From Closterium sp. Naga37s-1 (Eukaryota; Streptophyta; Zygnematophyceae; Desmidiales; Closteriaceae), in contig CANJKZ010000416.1 in NCBI GenBank assembly GCA_947471745.1, forward strand, positions 147,775 to 211,774: 64,000 bases of DNA, read 5' to 3'. The notes under the pieces were generated by a model, which ran no database searches, had not been told where the DNA came from, and was given only the letters and a program-made list of their open reading frames with translations. The position numbers and the translations under genes were made by a program. This document shows positions 40,031-63,314 of the stretch, piece after piece. Position 1 is the first letter of the stretch. The number at the start of each line of letters is the position of its first letter.

Positions 40031-43000
40031 TCAAGAAGTAAGCAAGTGAGGCCCAGTAGGCACAAGGCCTAGAACAGTACAGAAGAGCTGATGGTCACAA
40101 GGCTGAAGCACCTTGGTGAACACATCAGCAGTGTTGGCCCGAGTGGCCACGTAACGCAGACGAAGCTGACCGCGCTGCTGCAGCTCTCGAGCAAGGAAGT
40201 AGCGCAGAGCGATATGCTTCGTTCTGTGCTCCAGTCTGTGCTCCTCACACAAGGCAATGGCAGCCTTGTTGTCGACGTACAGCACTGGAGGAGAACGAGG
40301 CCGCTCTCCCAAGTCGGTCAACAGGTAGGTGAGCCAGCGTAACTCCTGTGCAGCCATGGCTGTGGCGTAGATCTCAGCCTCACAACTGGAGCTGAGAACA
40401 GAAGACGAGCGTGTAGAACGCCAAGAAACTGAACCAGAGCCAAGGCTGAAGGTGTAACCCTGAGACGACCGCTGAGTAGCCTGGTCGTCAGCCCAAGAAG
40501 CGTCTGAGTGTCCAGTGAGTACAACTCGGTCTCGTCCTCCAAGCACTAGCCCCATGCCCGACGTACTGCACAAGTAGCGCAACACCCTCTTAGCGGCATC
40601 CATGTGCTCCTTCCGGTGACGGCCAGGAGCGACATAGCGCGCAAGGATGCTAAGAGGGTATGCAAGGTCAGGTCGAGTGCAGGTCATCAGGTACATGAGG
40701 CAGCCCACAAGCTCTGGATACGGGCCACTCGGCTCTACGCACTCATCCGAAGGCAGAGCTGAGAGCGAGTGACCGGTAGGCAGAGGAGTGGGCTGAGGCG
40801 AGGAGTACGTGAAGCGGAAGCGCTGAAGGACCTGCTGCACCATGTGTGACTGAGTCAAGGTGATGGTGCGCCGTGCTCTGTCCCGGGTGATCCGCAAGCC
40901 AAGATAGCTTGTCAGTTCACCCAGGTCTGTGCACGTGTGTCTCTTCTGCAGCTCCGACTTCACGTGGGCGAGTGCGACAGTGTCAGCAGTGGCAAAGACC
41001 AAGTCGTCGACGTACACAAGGACGTAGAACGGCGGCAGTGAGGTGTCGGTGCGTAGAAACAGCGACGGGTCAGCAGTAGAAGGAGCGAACCCAAGAGCCG
41101 CAAGTATAGTCCTCAGTGTGTCGTGCCACTCACGTGGCGCCTGTCGGAGACCGTAGACTGGCTGCCGGAGGCTCCACTGGGTACCAGGAGGGAACGACCT
41201 AGTGAAGCCAGGTGGGCGGCGCAACCAGATCTCCTCGTGCAGGCTGCCCTGTAGGAAAGCAGTGCTGAAGTCAAGAGAGTGGAGCTCGTAGTCACGCTGA
41301 GCGGCGACGTGCAGCAGAACCCGAAGAGTGGTCATCTTCGGGGTCGGGGAGAAGGTCTGGAAGAAGTCAACTCCCTCTCGCTGACTGAAGCCTCGTGCAA
41401 CGTAACGCGCCTTGAAGACAGGCGGAGAACCCGGCGGCCGCTTCACCCTGAAAATCCACATGCCACTGACGATGTTCGCCCCAGGTGGGGGAACCTCGTC
41501 GACGTAGGTGCATGTGGACTTCCAGGAAGCCATCTCTGCGTCCATGGCTGTCTGCCACTGAGAGGAGTAGGGACCCTCTATCGCCTCTGCGTAAGAGCGC
41601 GGAGTCGGGATGTCTGGTGCATCCGGGTCTCCCTCAGGGGCAACTAGCATGGACACGAGATGAGGTAAAGCAGCGGCAAAGCACTCAAACTCCTCCTGCC
41701 TGTCCTCAAGGACGTCCGTGCCAAGAGCACACTCACCCCCGACGGACGGAGGACAGACAGACTCAGACTCAGCAACTAGGCTAGCGGCGTAGTCTAGACG
41801 ACAAGCGGCAGCAAAGTCGACAAGCTCAGCAACTAAGGCAGACGCAGCAGTGGACTCAAAGGAAGGGTCAGTGACAACAGTAGCCAGGAGACGCGTGACA
41901 GTAGGACTGGTAGCACGAAGGGAGTCAGACTCAGGGTCAGCAAGAGCAGGAAGAGAGGACGCAGGAGGAGACGGGAGAGGGACACGCTGGGGAGCAGTGG
42001 AAGGACGAAGCGCCATCTGGTGAGTGCCTGGGACAGCAGGAGGACGCTGACGCGGGACACGACGACCAGTGTGAGCAGCACGTACAGGCGACGCTCGACG
42101 AGACTCAGGCGACGCAGGACGAGACTCAGGCTCACGACGCTCCGTAAGACCTCCAGTCGGACCAGTGTAAGGAGAAGGACCAGGGAGAGGGGAGGCAGAC
42201 GGTAACTGTGACTGCGACTGGACAGACGGAGGACACTCTAAGGAGGGAGGAGGACAAGGAGGAGGAGGCTGACCAAGAACCTGCTGAAGGAGCGGAACGA
42301 AGTACGGCCGCGGCCGCGCAGCGTCTCCAGAACCAGCAGAGACACCAGCGCCAGGGTCCTCACCACCAGCAGCAGCACCACCTCCAGGGTCCTCAGCACC
42401 AGCAGCAGCTCCAACTCCAGGGTCCGCAGCACCAGCAACAGCGCCGACTCCAGGGTCCGCAGCACCAGCAGCAGCTCCAACGCCCGGGTCCGCAGCACCA
42501 GCAGCAGCTCCAACGCCCGGGTCCTCAGCACCAGCAGCAGCTCCAACTCCAGGGTCCGCAGCACCAGTAGCACCTCCAGAAGAAGCAGTACCTCCAGCAG
42601 CTACAGTAGCCCCAGCACCAGCAGCACCTCCAGCAGCTCCAGCAGCACCAGCAGTACCACTAGCAGCGCCAGAAGCACCGCCAGCAGCAGCACCTCCAGC
42701 AGCTGGGTCCGCGACACTAGGAGCGCCACTCTGGAGACTGCAGCGCCGTGCGTACCACTCTCGGAGCCGCTGGGGAGAGGGCAGCTCCCGCCTAGGAGGG
42801 GAAGCACTAGCACCAGCTCCAGCCGCACTCCTAGCTCCAGAAGCACCTCTCCTGAGGCTGCAGTACTGTAAGTACCACTCACGCAGCTGCTGTGAGGAGA
42901 GAGCTCCTCCAGGTGTAGCACTCCCAGGCTCAGCACCTCCAGACTCAGCACCCCCAGACTCAGCACCCGCAGGCTCCGCACCCCCAGGCTCAGCACCCCC

Positions 43001-45490
43001 AGGCTCCGCACCCCCAGGCTCAGCACCCCCAGACTCCGCAACCCCAACCTCCGCACCCCCAGGCTCCGCACCCTCAGGCTCAGCACCCCTAGCAGGACGA
43101 GAGTCGACAGCTACCTCGACAGGCTCAACCGGGTCTACCTGGGACACACCTGAGGGAGCGGCACCCTGAGGGGGGAGGGGGTCTACCACAGCAGCACCTG
43201 GCGCGAGGAAGAGAGGCGGGGGGGGGAGCGGGGCAGTGCGGTAGGGGAAGAGGCGGTAGTAGGGGACGGACTCGTCGAAAGTGACGTCCTGAGAAGGCAA
43301 GACACGGCGCGAGGTGGGGTGGTAAAACTGCCAACCAGACGCGTCCGGGACAAAGCCAAGGAAGACACAAGGAACAGCGCGGGAGGAGAGCTTGTCCGCA
43401 GACGTATCGCGGACAAAAGCTCGAGATCCCCAGACCCGAAAGCGTGACGCATCGCCAACATCTCCCGTCCAACGCAGTGTCGGCGAAGTCTCCGGAACGG
43501 AGACACGGGGCCAGAGGTTGAGCTGATGCGCAGCGTATCAGACTGCAAACGGTCACAGAAAGTGGGGGGCAGCCGCATGGATCAAGGAGGTACGAGCGAC
43601 CTCCATGACCAAGCCAATGCGGCGCTCAGCAACCCCATTCTGCTGTGGAGAGGCCGGAAGCGTGAACGACTGGCGGATGCCGTGCTCCGCACAGTAGGCT
43701 GCCAAGAGATCGGAGGAGAACTCACCACCTCTGTCAGAGTGCAAGCGCAGGACAGGAAAGTCCGAGTGGAAACGCTCGCTGAGCTGGAGACGAGAAGCGC
43801 TGATCCAAGGGATCAAAACATCAGGGACCTCACCCTTGGTGCGCAAGGGGAAGACCGTGGTGTAGCGCGAGTAGTCGTCAACAACTATCAGGAAGTACCT
43901 CTCCTGACCCTGACCACGGACGCGGGCTGGGCCCCACACGTCCATGTGGAGCGTCTGCAAGGGAGCAGTCGTCGGGGGAAACGAGGAGGAGTGAGGAGCG
44001 GCGCGCTGCCGCCCCTCGACACAGGGAAGACAGGGAGGAGCAGGCGAGGGTGGGAGGGGAGGAAGAACCCTGGGAAGACCAGAGACAAGGTACCGTTTGT
44101 GCATGGCACGAAGGCGCTGCACGGACGGGTGACCAAGTCGGTGGTGCCAGAGGACGGTCTCGTGCGCCAGAGAGCGACACGAGCAGGGAGCCGACAGCTG
44201 ACCTGACGCAGACACAGACGCAGCTACCTGAGGGGACGCAGTGGTCAGTGTGTATAGGTCCGACCCCGGCTGCCGAGTGAAGGTAGCCAGGTGGCGACCC
44301 GTCCGAGCGCACGTGCAGTGTGTCACGCGCTCGTAGGCAGGGGTGAACTGGTGAACACCCCCGTCCTGAAGCGCACTACCCGCCACCAAGTTCGTAGAGA
44401 ACGAGGGGAGGTAGAGACCTGACAGCGTGCCCGACGGGACCGCAGGACAAGGGAGGACAGTGGAGGAGGTCGCAAGGACCGGACCCCCAGAGGGGTCAGC
44501 GAGGGAGACTGCAACCGGCCGAGCAAGCTGCTCAAGGGCCGTGCGGTCACGAAAGAAACAGCGGGAAGCACCGGAGTCCAGTGTGAAGGTGTGCAGTGCC
44601 GCAGTAGACGCAGTACCAGCAGGTGCGAACGCACGAGTACCTGGGGCAGCAGACTCACCAGCACCTAGAGCAGCAGCCTCACGAGGACCTAGGGCAGCAG
44701 ACGCACTAGCACCTAGAGCGGCAGCCACACCAGTACCTAGAGCAGCAGACTGGATACCGGGGTCAGGCGGTACACACAGGGGACAGGCACTCTCAGTACT
44801 AGTAGACAATGCATACATGGCAGTGAGGATAGCATCAGAGTCAAGAGCAAAGATATCTACCCTCTGCCTAAGCAGCTCCACCCAGGAGGGGAGCTCAGCG
44901 GCGTCACCAAACTCTGTACGCCAAGCGTCGCCCAGACGGGCGAAGCAGTGGGACTCTGTGTGGCCACGGGTCCCGCAAGGCTGACCAGTCCGGACACCTG
45001 TGCGAATGACGTACGGGCAGCGAGCAGTACTCAGTGACCCTCTACTCTGAGCGTACCACTCACGGAGCTGCTGGGGCGAAAGAGGACACGGCAGCTGCAC
45101 CTGTCCACTACCAGACGCTCCCGAACGACCCACTCCAGAGCGACTACCACTACGGCCACCCCGACAGCCCCAACTGGCGTACCACTCACGAAGCTGCTGG
45201 GGCGAAAGAGGACACGGCAGCTGCACCTGTCCACTACCAGAAGCGCCCGAACGACCCACTCCAGAACGACTACCACTACGGCCACCCCGACAGCCCCAAC
45301 TAGCGTACCACTCACGAAGCTGCTGGGGCGTGAGGGACTCACGCGCATGGCCCTGGAGCTGCATCTGGCCACGCCACGAGCAGTAGTAGCAGCAGTAGCG
45401 GCAGTAACAGCAGTAACAGCAGGAGCAGTAGCAGTGGGAGTGGAGAAGGCAGTAGCAGCAGTAGCAGCGGTAGCAGTGCGGGCAGGGCAA
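40031..45490 (-). pseudogene. Copia Pol polyprotein with two nonsense codons
   Basis: One minus-strand frame runs from about 45490 to the stop at 40031, broken by in-frame TGA codons at 43553-43555 and 43538-43540 within the integrase C-terminal region. In order: repeats of QLREWYASWGCRGG; a C...PCGTRGHTESHC zinc-binding-like motif; the protease motif LDSGASRCFF; the integrase HHCC part (HHRLGHPS ... CLPC) and DD35E landmarks (MDVWGP, HSDRGGEF, QNGVAERR); a 300-residue Gly/Ala/Glu/Pro/Asp repeat linker (42240-43140); RT with intact YVDD; and RNase H ending near LFCTVLGL. Both stops could be single transitions (TGG to TGA and CGA to TGA). A typical copia Gag capsid domain was not recognised upstream. 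Confidence 0.88.
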
Positions 45491-45559
45491 TGCTCACCAG
45501 TGGTCGGCGCGGCAGGCGCAAGACGGTGGCGACAGCGGGGCCGCTACAACTGCAGGGCG

Positions 45560-46545
45560 GGGCCGGGCCGCAGCAGAGAGCTCCGCAGCAGCTGCTCCAG
45601 GGCGGGGCCGGGCCGCGACGGCAGCTGCTCCAGGGGCCAGGGGCGGCTGCTGCAGTGGCGGCTGCTCCAGGGGCCAGGGGCGGCTGCTGCAGCAGCGGCT
45701 GCTCCAGGGGCCAGGGGCGGCTGCTGCAGGGGCGGCTGCTCCAGGGGCGAGGGGCGGCTCCTGCAGTGGCGGCTGCTCCATTGGCCAGGGGCGGCTGCTG
45801 CAGGGGCTGCTGCTCTAGGAGCCAGGGGCGGCTGCTGCAGGGGCGGCTGCTCCAGAGGCCAGGCGCGGATTAGGTCAGGGCGACGCGGCGAGCAGGGGCG
45901 ACGCCGCGGGCAGGTGACGACGCGGCGGGCAGGTGGCGACGCGGCGGGCAGGGCGACGCGGCGGGCAGGTGGCGACGCCGCGGGCAGGGCGACGCGGCGA
46001 GCAGGTGACGACGCCGCGAGCAGGGCGACGCGGCGGGCAGGTGGCGACACCGCGGGCAGGGCTACGCGGCGAGCAGGTGACGACGCCGCGGGCAGGGCGA
46101 CGCGGCGGGCGGGTGGCGACGCCGCGGACAGGTGGCGACGTCGCGGGTAGGCGACGACGCCGCGGGCAGGGGCTACGCCGCGGGCAGGTGACGACGCCGC
46201 GGGCAGGGCGACGCGGCGGGCAGGTGGCGACGCCGCGGGCAGATGGCGACGCCGCGGGCAGGCGGCGACGCCGCGGGCAGGGCGACGCGGCGGGCGGCGA
46301 GAGCCTGCAGGGGCGGCGCGCGGTCGGGCAGAGGCTGCGCGCGGGGCCTGACGGGTCTGCAGGGGCGGCTCTCGGGCCTGACGGGTCTGCAGGGGCGGCT
46401 CGAGGGCCTGACGGGTCTGCAGGGGCGGCTCTCGGGCCTGACGGGCCTGCAGAGGCGGCTCGGGGGGGGCCTGACGGGTCTGCAGAGGCGGCTCGGGGGC
46501 CTGACGGACCTGCAGGGGCGGCTCGAGGGCCGTACTAGCTTGTAG
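45560..46545 (-). repeat. Three GC-rich minisatellites in the copia 5' region
   Basis: 45590-45860 repeats a 24-27 bp unit (GGGGCGGCTGCTCCAGGGGC). 45870-46320 repeats an 18-20 bp unit (GACGCCGCGGGCAGGTGGC). 46340-46530 repeats a 27-30 bp unit (CTGACGGGTCTGCAGGGGC). All lie between the primer-binding site and the recognisable protease, where Gag would be expected. Confidence 0.8.
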
Positions 46546-46753
46546 GAGGCAGCGCGAGGGCTACAGGACGGCACTCGGGCAGACCGAAGTGCGGGGCGCG
46601 CGAGGGCGCACGAGCAGAGAAAGGCGCACGAGGGCGCACGAAGGCGCACGAGCAGAGAAAGGCGCACGAGGGCGCACGTAGGGTAGGGCGCACGAGGGCG
46701 CTTCTAGCGGAATAGTGGGCCCGTAGTAGAAAGCGGTCCTAGGTAGCAACCTA

Positions 46754-46767
46754 GGCTCGTGATACCA
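46754..46767 (-). other. Primer-binding site of the nested copia element
   Basis: On the element strand, ATGGTATCACGAGCC directly follows the 5' LTR. It matches the initiator tRNA-Met complement except for an inserted C. Confidence 0.75.
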
Positions 46768-46903
46768 TGTTAGAATCTAGAATAGAACGAGAATGGATGA
46801 AATTAGGTAGGAGGGGGATACAAGTAGGAAACCCTAACAAAGCTGTACCCCCTAAGGCTAAACCCACTATAGCCTACACAATATAAACATATAATGTTTG
46901 ACA
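46768..46903 (-). repeat. Copia 5' LTR (136 bp)
   Basis: See the 3' LTR for the comparison. It follows the PBS on the element strand and is flanked outside by CAATC. Confidence 0.95.
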
Positions 46904-46908
46904 CAATC

Positions 46909-49900
46909 CTCCTGATTCCCGTGGGGTGTCGAATCCGATGGCTCATGATTTTTTCGGGCTCGATGATCGGCTCCGATGCAGGGCGAGTCATGGATGGCGG
47001 GCGGTGACGATGCAGCTGGCTTGTGGTTGGGATGTAGGGGCGAAGCAGGCTGACGTGGAATGGTGGGCTGATGTACCAGTCTGTCGGCAACAGTAAGTGT
47101 GCTGTCACTGGGGTAATCATGTGGCTGATTTGGAATGGTCCACAATAGCGCGGTCGTAATTTCGGTACGACGGGCAGTTTTAAGATATGTGTTTCGAGCA
47201 GTACGCAATCTCCTGACTGGTACGTGACTGGGCGGCGGTGGCGGTCAACGTTGCGCTCAGCGATGACATTTGCTTTTTTAATTGCTTCGGCGGCTCTGGT
47301 GCAGGCAGCTTGCAGAATCTCGGCGAATTGTTGTGCACGTGGCATTGGATTGTCCGGACTCGGCGTCATGGACACTGTAGGGTTTTGCCCGTAGTTCAGG
47401 TAGAACGGGGACTGCTGCGTCGTCGCTGACGTGGTGTTGTTATACGCGAACTCGATCAGCGGCAGCTACTGCTCCCAAGTTGTCAGGTCGTCGCACGTGG
47501 CACGAATCAACTGCTCCATCGTCTAATTCGTCCGCTCCGTTTGACCGTCTGTCTCGGGGTGGTACGACGAGCTGAACTGTAGCCTGGTCCCGAACTGCCC
47601 CCAAAGGTTCTTCCAGAAATTGCTGGTGAACTTCGTGTTGCGGTCGCTGATTATCGCGGCTGGTATCCCGTGCAGTCGAATGACGGCTGCGATGAATAGG
47701 CGAGCGGTTTCTTCGACTGAGATCGATTTCTTGCACGCAGCGAAGTGTGCCATCTTCGTCAATCTGTCAACGACAACCATAACTGTGTCGTTACCCCCAG
47801 GGTCCAAAGGTAACCCTGTGACGAAATCCATGGTAACCTGCTGCCAGGCGCGCTCGGGCGGTGGAATCGGCTGCAACTGACCCGCCTTTCTTTTTCGCGA
47901 GCTCTTCATCACCTGACACGTAGCACACGAGCCCACGTGGTGCTGTACGTCGGTCAATAGCTCCGGCCAGTAGTAATACCGCTTCAGTCGCTGTCGCGTT
48001 TTTTCTACCCCGAAATGTCCCGAGGTAATCCCGTCATGTGCCTCCTACAGTAACAGTTCCCTCAGTAGTGAGTACGCGGGTACCCAGATGCGGTTGGTGC
48101 CTGTGTTTACATAATAGACTCCTTTTGCTTCTGCTAGTTGCTGTGAATTTCCGGCCGTGAAAAATGGGTCGGTACTGTACCCGTGGGTGAATAGGCCTGT
48201 TAGTAGTGGGTTGGTTTGGGCGAGTAGGATGGCGTAGAGTTGGGCGGTGGGGCGTGTGAGTGCGTCGGCGATGTTGGATGCACCTTTTTTGTACGTGACC
48301 GTGTAGTGGAAGTTGGACTCCAAATAGTCCAACCAACGGATCTGTTGCGGGTTGAGATTTGGTTGGGCGCGAAGGTACTGTAGGGATCGGTGGTCTGTCC
48401 GTACTATCATGTCTGCTCCTGTGAGGTAACATCGCCACACCTTGAACGCGTGCACGATCGCCAGCATCTCGCGGTCGTGTATCGGGTAGTTGCGTTCGGG
48501 TGGGTGAAGCTTGCGGGACTCGTACGCGATTGGCTGGAGGCCGTTCCCGAAGTCCTGCAACAGTACTGCTCCCACAGCGATGTCGCTAGCGTCGGTGACG
48601 AGCTCGAACGGACGGTGCGGATCTGCGATGTGAAGCACGGGCGGCGAGCACAAAAAATTGTTTGAGGGCCGAGAAGGCAACTTGCTCTTTCTCCCCCCAC
48701 GTGAACTCAACCCCCTTCCTCAGCAGGTCGGTCAACGAGGCAGTCAACTTCGCTATTTTGGGGACGAACCAGCGCACGTAGTTGACGAACCCAAAAAAAC
48801 TTTGCAACTCGGTCAAATTTGTCGGCGCGTGCCACACTTGAATCGTCGCGATCTTTTTCGGGTCTATTTCCACTCCGTACGCTGAAATGATGTGTCCCAA
48901 AAACTCCAGTCGGTCCTGTAAAAACTCACACTTAGAAGCTTTGGTCAGTAGGCGGTTCTCGCTCAGTATTTTAAAAAACTGCTTCTATGTCCTGTAAGTG
49001 CTGTGCTCTGTCGGAGCTGTAAATCAGTATATCGCCGAGGTACACGATGACGCACTTATCTAAAAGCGGGCGGAAGGCTTCATTCATTGTCATTTGAAAG
49101 GTGGCGGGGGCGTTGGTCAGTCCGAAGAGCATGACTATATATTCGAAGGACCCGTAGCGTGTTCGGAAAGCTGTCTTGGGGCAGTCGGTTGGATTGACGC
49201 GAATCTGTTGGTAACCCCCTCTAAGGTTGATTTTCGAGAAAACCCGGGATGTGCGCAGTTGGTCGATCAGTTCGTCGGCTCGCGGGATGGGGTAACGGGA
49301 TTTGATGGTAACCCTATTCAGTGCCCTGTAGTCTATGCACATGTGAAAACCCCCGTCCTTCTTCGGCGTGAACACTATCGGTGCTGCGAAGGGTGACGAA
49401 CTCTGGCGAGTGAATTCTTTTTCGAGCAGGTAGTCTAGCTGCTTCCTCAGTTCGTCCAGTTCGGATTGCGTCAGTCGGAACTGTCGATGTACTGTCGGCT
49501 GTGCCCCCGGTTCTAATTCTATCCTGTGGTCGTGCGGTCGCTGAGGTGGCAGTCCCGTCGGCAGGTCGTCCGGAGATATTTCACTGTACTGCTTCAAGAG
49601 TGCTGCCAGGTCATCCGGTACGTTGACTAGCAGTTTCTGTAAATCCCCCCCTTTGTATGCTGCCTCGGCTTCCCGAATGTCAACCGCATACACGTCAACT
49701 CCTGCCGCTACGGCGCGTTTCATCGTGATCGCGTTCACACGCACCGACGAAGACTCAGGCGAGCCCCAGCGAGGTAAGGCGATGTTGTTACCGTTCACTC
49801 GCACGGTGCAGTCACCCATCGTCCAGTCGATTCACGTATAGTGTCGTCGTAGCCAATCACGACCGAGTAAATGTCGGTTCCGTCAAGGGTTGTCGCGAGC

Positions 49901-51456
49901 ATTTCTTGGCTAAACGTGAAATTACCCCCGCATCGAATCCGAACCCGGTCTACGCGTTCTCGTATCGCTAGTGGCGTGCCGTCAACCAGTCTTGCATCGA
50001 TCTCAGGTAAGCATCTGTCCAGTGGCAATTTCAGTTTCCGTGCTGTGGCAGTGTTAATGAGGCTGTGGCTGGCTCCCCCTTCTACGAAGATTTTAACTAA
50101 GTCTGTCCCGATTTTCCCACTAAGCAGTATGGGGCTGTCTACCGTAGTACCCTCCTTATTCGGCCGGGTGTGGTCGATTGCGTGAACCGGCACAATCACT
50201 CGGTGAGGGTCGGTTGGGTCGGGCGAGCGGCGTGACCTGTCAGTAGAGGGCCCGGCTGCTACTGACTCCCAGCGTTTCCCTGCTGCTTGGTCTGTTTCTG
50301 TTGCTCAGCTTCCCCCTTTCCCTTAGCGTTTTCCGGGCATTCACTCTTACGGTGTCCCGGCTGATTGCACGCGAAGCAGCGCCCTTTGAACGGTGCGGCA
50401 GCGGCATTCGCGGCGACGGCACGTATCGTAGCGCCCTCGTTCGTCCCACGAGACTGATGTCCCCAGTTACTGCTTCTGTAGGACCCCGGTCTCGGTCGGC
50501 GGAAGAAATCGAGTTTCTCCGCCATAGCGAGAATTTCTTGAAAATCGGTGACGCCGCGAAGCTGGATTTCCTGAGCGATGCCGTGCTTCAGGCCGCCGAT
50601 GTAGCGGTCGATGCGCTCGCCCTCGTGCATATAACCCACTTGCTCGCATAGCGCCAAAAACCCGCTGGTGTAGTCCTGGACGGAACCGAGTTGGCGCCAA
50701 GTGCGGAGCTTCTGTCGCGCCGCGATCGAAGCCGCAATTGGCTCAAATCGAGGGCGCAGACCTGCGCACCACGCGTCCCACGTGCGATATTGGGGCACCT
50801 CCACGAAATACGACGGCGCCCAGGGTCCGGTTTGTCCTTCCCGTGTTGGTAGAGTCGCGTAGTCATTCGGCTTCATGACGATGACGCGCCAACCAGTCCA
50901 TGGCGGGTCCTCGCAGCAGCGACACGGCGTAGCGGATTTTTGCCGTATCCTCCGAGACGTAGTTGGCGTCGAAGAAGACATTCATCGTGAACAGCCGCGC
51001 CTGAACGGTAGGACCACCCCGTTGACTCAGGTCAAAGCATGGCGGACGCTGCGGCTTCAGCGGCTTCAGCGGCATCGGTGACGGCAGTGCTGAATCGTTG
51101 ATCAGTACCGAAATCGTGACGCGCGGTTGGCTTTGGGTCCGACCTGTCGTCGCTTCGGGGTGTGTCGTGCCGTGGTCGTCGTCTCCGTCGTGGCGGATGA
51201 CGCCATCACTGGCCGCGCTCGCGGGTTGCCCCACACTTCCGTGTTGCGACGCTTGTGGGTGCGGGCTGTACCGGAGTGCCAGGTGCTTGCGACTGTGCTT
51301 GCTGTGCTCGTGCGACGTCATTTTGTAGGGACGTGCGTTCTGCCGTCAGCGCCGCGATTTCTTCAGAGCTTTCGCGAAGTTGCTGCAGCAGTTCGTTCAG
51401 ACGCTCATGCCGTGAGGGTGGTGACGTCGATGTGCTTGGCCATTGCGGCTTAGTCT
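46909..51456 (-). pseudogene. Gypsy Gag-Pol, decayed
   Basis: Minus-strand frames hold Gag with CFACNQPGHRKSEC zinc knuckle (50259-51456, at least one frameshift near 50900), protease-like VEGGASHSLI (49795-50199), RT (48971-49819), RNase H (48045-48900, containing DASDIAVGAVLL and TDHRSLQYL), and integrase (47523-47957 with CATCQVMK, MDFVTGLP, HPETDGQTERTN, then 46909-47375 with the LLPTDWYISPPFHVSLL end). In the RT both catalytic blocks are altered: FSKINLRGG where FSKIDL is expected, and YLGD where YLDD is expected. The protease also lacks the usual Asp before Ser/Gly-Gly-Ala. With several frame breaks, the copy is inactive. Confidence 0.88.
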
Positions 51457-51598
51457 AGGCACAGTCGTGGCTACACGCGTTTACGAGAGAACGCGAAGAC
51501 AGCGGCTCCTAGGGGCTAAGGTGCGTGAGTCCCTTCGAGTGAAAAATCAAAAGTTGATTTCCTGGGGTGCGGAGATGCGCGGTCCGAAAAGAAAAAGG

Positions 51599-51611
51599 CT
51601 CTGAATACCAA
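51599..51611 (-). other. Primer-binding site of the gypsy element
   Basis: The element strand reads CTTGGTATTCAGAGCC next to the 5' LTR, a near match to the initiator tRNA-Met complement with one extra T. Confidence 0.65.
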
Positions 51612-51612
51612 G

Positions 51613-51941
51613 TGTTACGGGTGCAATGAATCGAGGTAGCGAGGATTGCACTAAGTGTCAAACGAGTACAAAATGTGAGCGAAGGGATGAGCGAACATTT
51701 ATACGCGAAACATGCAAACGGTAACGCGGTGCAGTGCGAGCTAGCTAGTGCTACGCTGGCAGTGAGGTTCGGGCCAGTCCCGAAGTGTAGGCCGACACGG
51801 TCGGGCCAGCAGTGCGAGGTTTGGTGAAACAGTGCGCGCGAAGTCGGCGAAGCCCCGTTAGCAGTAACGGGGCGAAACAACGGCTGCTGCTGTACGCGAT
51901 ATTGCGGGATGCGCTAAGGAATGTCGAGAAAATTCCTTACA
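51613..51941 (-). repeat. Gypsy 5' LTR (329 bp)
   Basis: It begins TGTTACGGGTGCAATG and ends AAATTCCTTACA on the plus strand, followed by the TATAT target duplication. Confidence 0.95.
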
Positions 51942-51946
51942 TATAT

Positions 51947-52314
51947 CATGAACTCCTTGTCTTCATCCTAGGGTAACTCCAAATACCATTAAGGAATCTC
52001 TCTGTTCCACAGTCCACCAAGAACACACGATGCCCTTATCCGCGTTTTTGGTTGGGTCGGTACCTTGGGCTTTGCGTCCTCTGCTGCTTGTGGGGGAGAG
52101 AAGCCAACAAACAATAAGAGGAGCTCGCAGCTCCTTGATGCTCCCTTTGCCTCGCAGGACTGCTGCAGGCTTCTGTTCTGTCCGGCAAGGTTGTAGTAAC
52201 TAATTAGCTCAGGCCGTCGCGGGAGCTTCTGGTGTTCGTATCTTAAGTCGCGGGTAGCTTGTATACTTAAAAAATCAGTAAGAATTTTAGTGCTGCCAAT
52301 ACTGTAGATACGGC
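51947..52314 (+). promoter_or_regulatory. ABCE1 promoter and 5' untranslated region
   Basis: About 370 bp between the gypsy target duplication and the ABCE1 ATG. No long frame or clear TATA box was seen. The gypsy insertion cut this side off from the NT-C2 gene's promoter side (38038-39151). Confidence 0.45.

Positions 52315-63314
<11,000 letters not shown>

Larger units (their letters stand above)
39666..46903 (-). mobile_element. Ty1/copia retrotransposon nested in the gypsy element
   Basis: Identical-length 136-bp LTRs (39666-39801 and 46768-46903) begin TGTTAGAATC and end TTTGACA, with a perfect 5-bp target duplication, CAATC (39661-39665 and 46904-46908). The LTRs differ at only two positions, so insertion is recent, consistent with its nested position. 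The order on the minus strand is PBS, a GC-rich repeat region, protease, integrase, linker, RT, RNase H. The truncated fragment at 2648-4356 belongs to the same family. Confidence 0.95.
39157..51941 (-). mobile_element. Complete Ty3/gypsy-type LTR retrotransposon interrupted by a copia element
   Basis: Two LTRs (39157-39483 and 51613-51941) start TGTTA and end TTACA, and are flanked by a perfect 5-bp target duplication, TATAT (39152-39156 and 51942-51946). The minus-strand internal region has Gag, protease, RT, RNase H, integrase and a chromodomain-like C-terminus in gypsy order. The LTRs differ at roughly 15 positions, so the insertion is relatively old. The nested copia (39666-46903) split the C-terminal coding part. 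The element lies between divergent host genes, about 0.37 kb upstream of the ABCE1 start codon. Confidence 0.93.

Noticed and set aside
45347..46150. 267-codon plus-strand Arg/Gly/Ala-rich open frame
   Set aside because: It is produced by GC-rich minisatellites inside the copia element and lies on the antisense strand.
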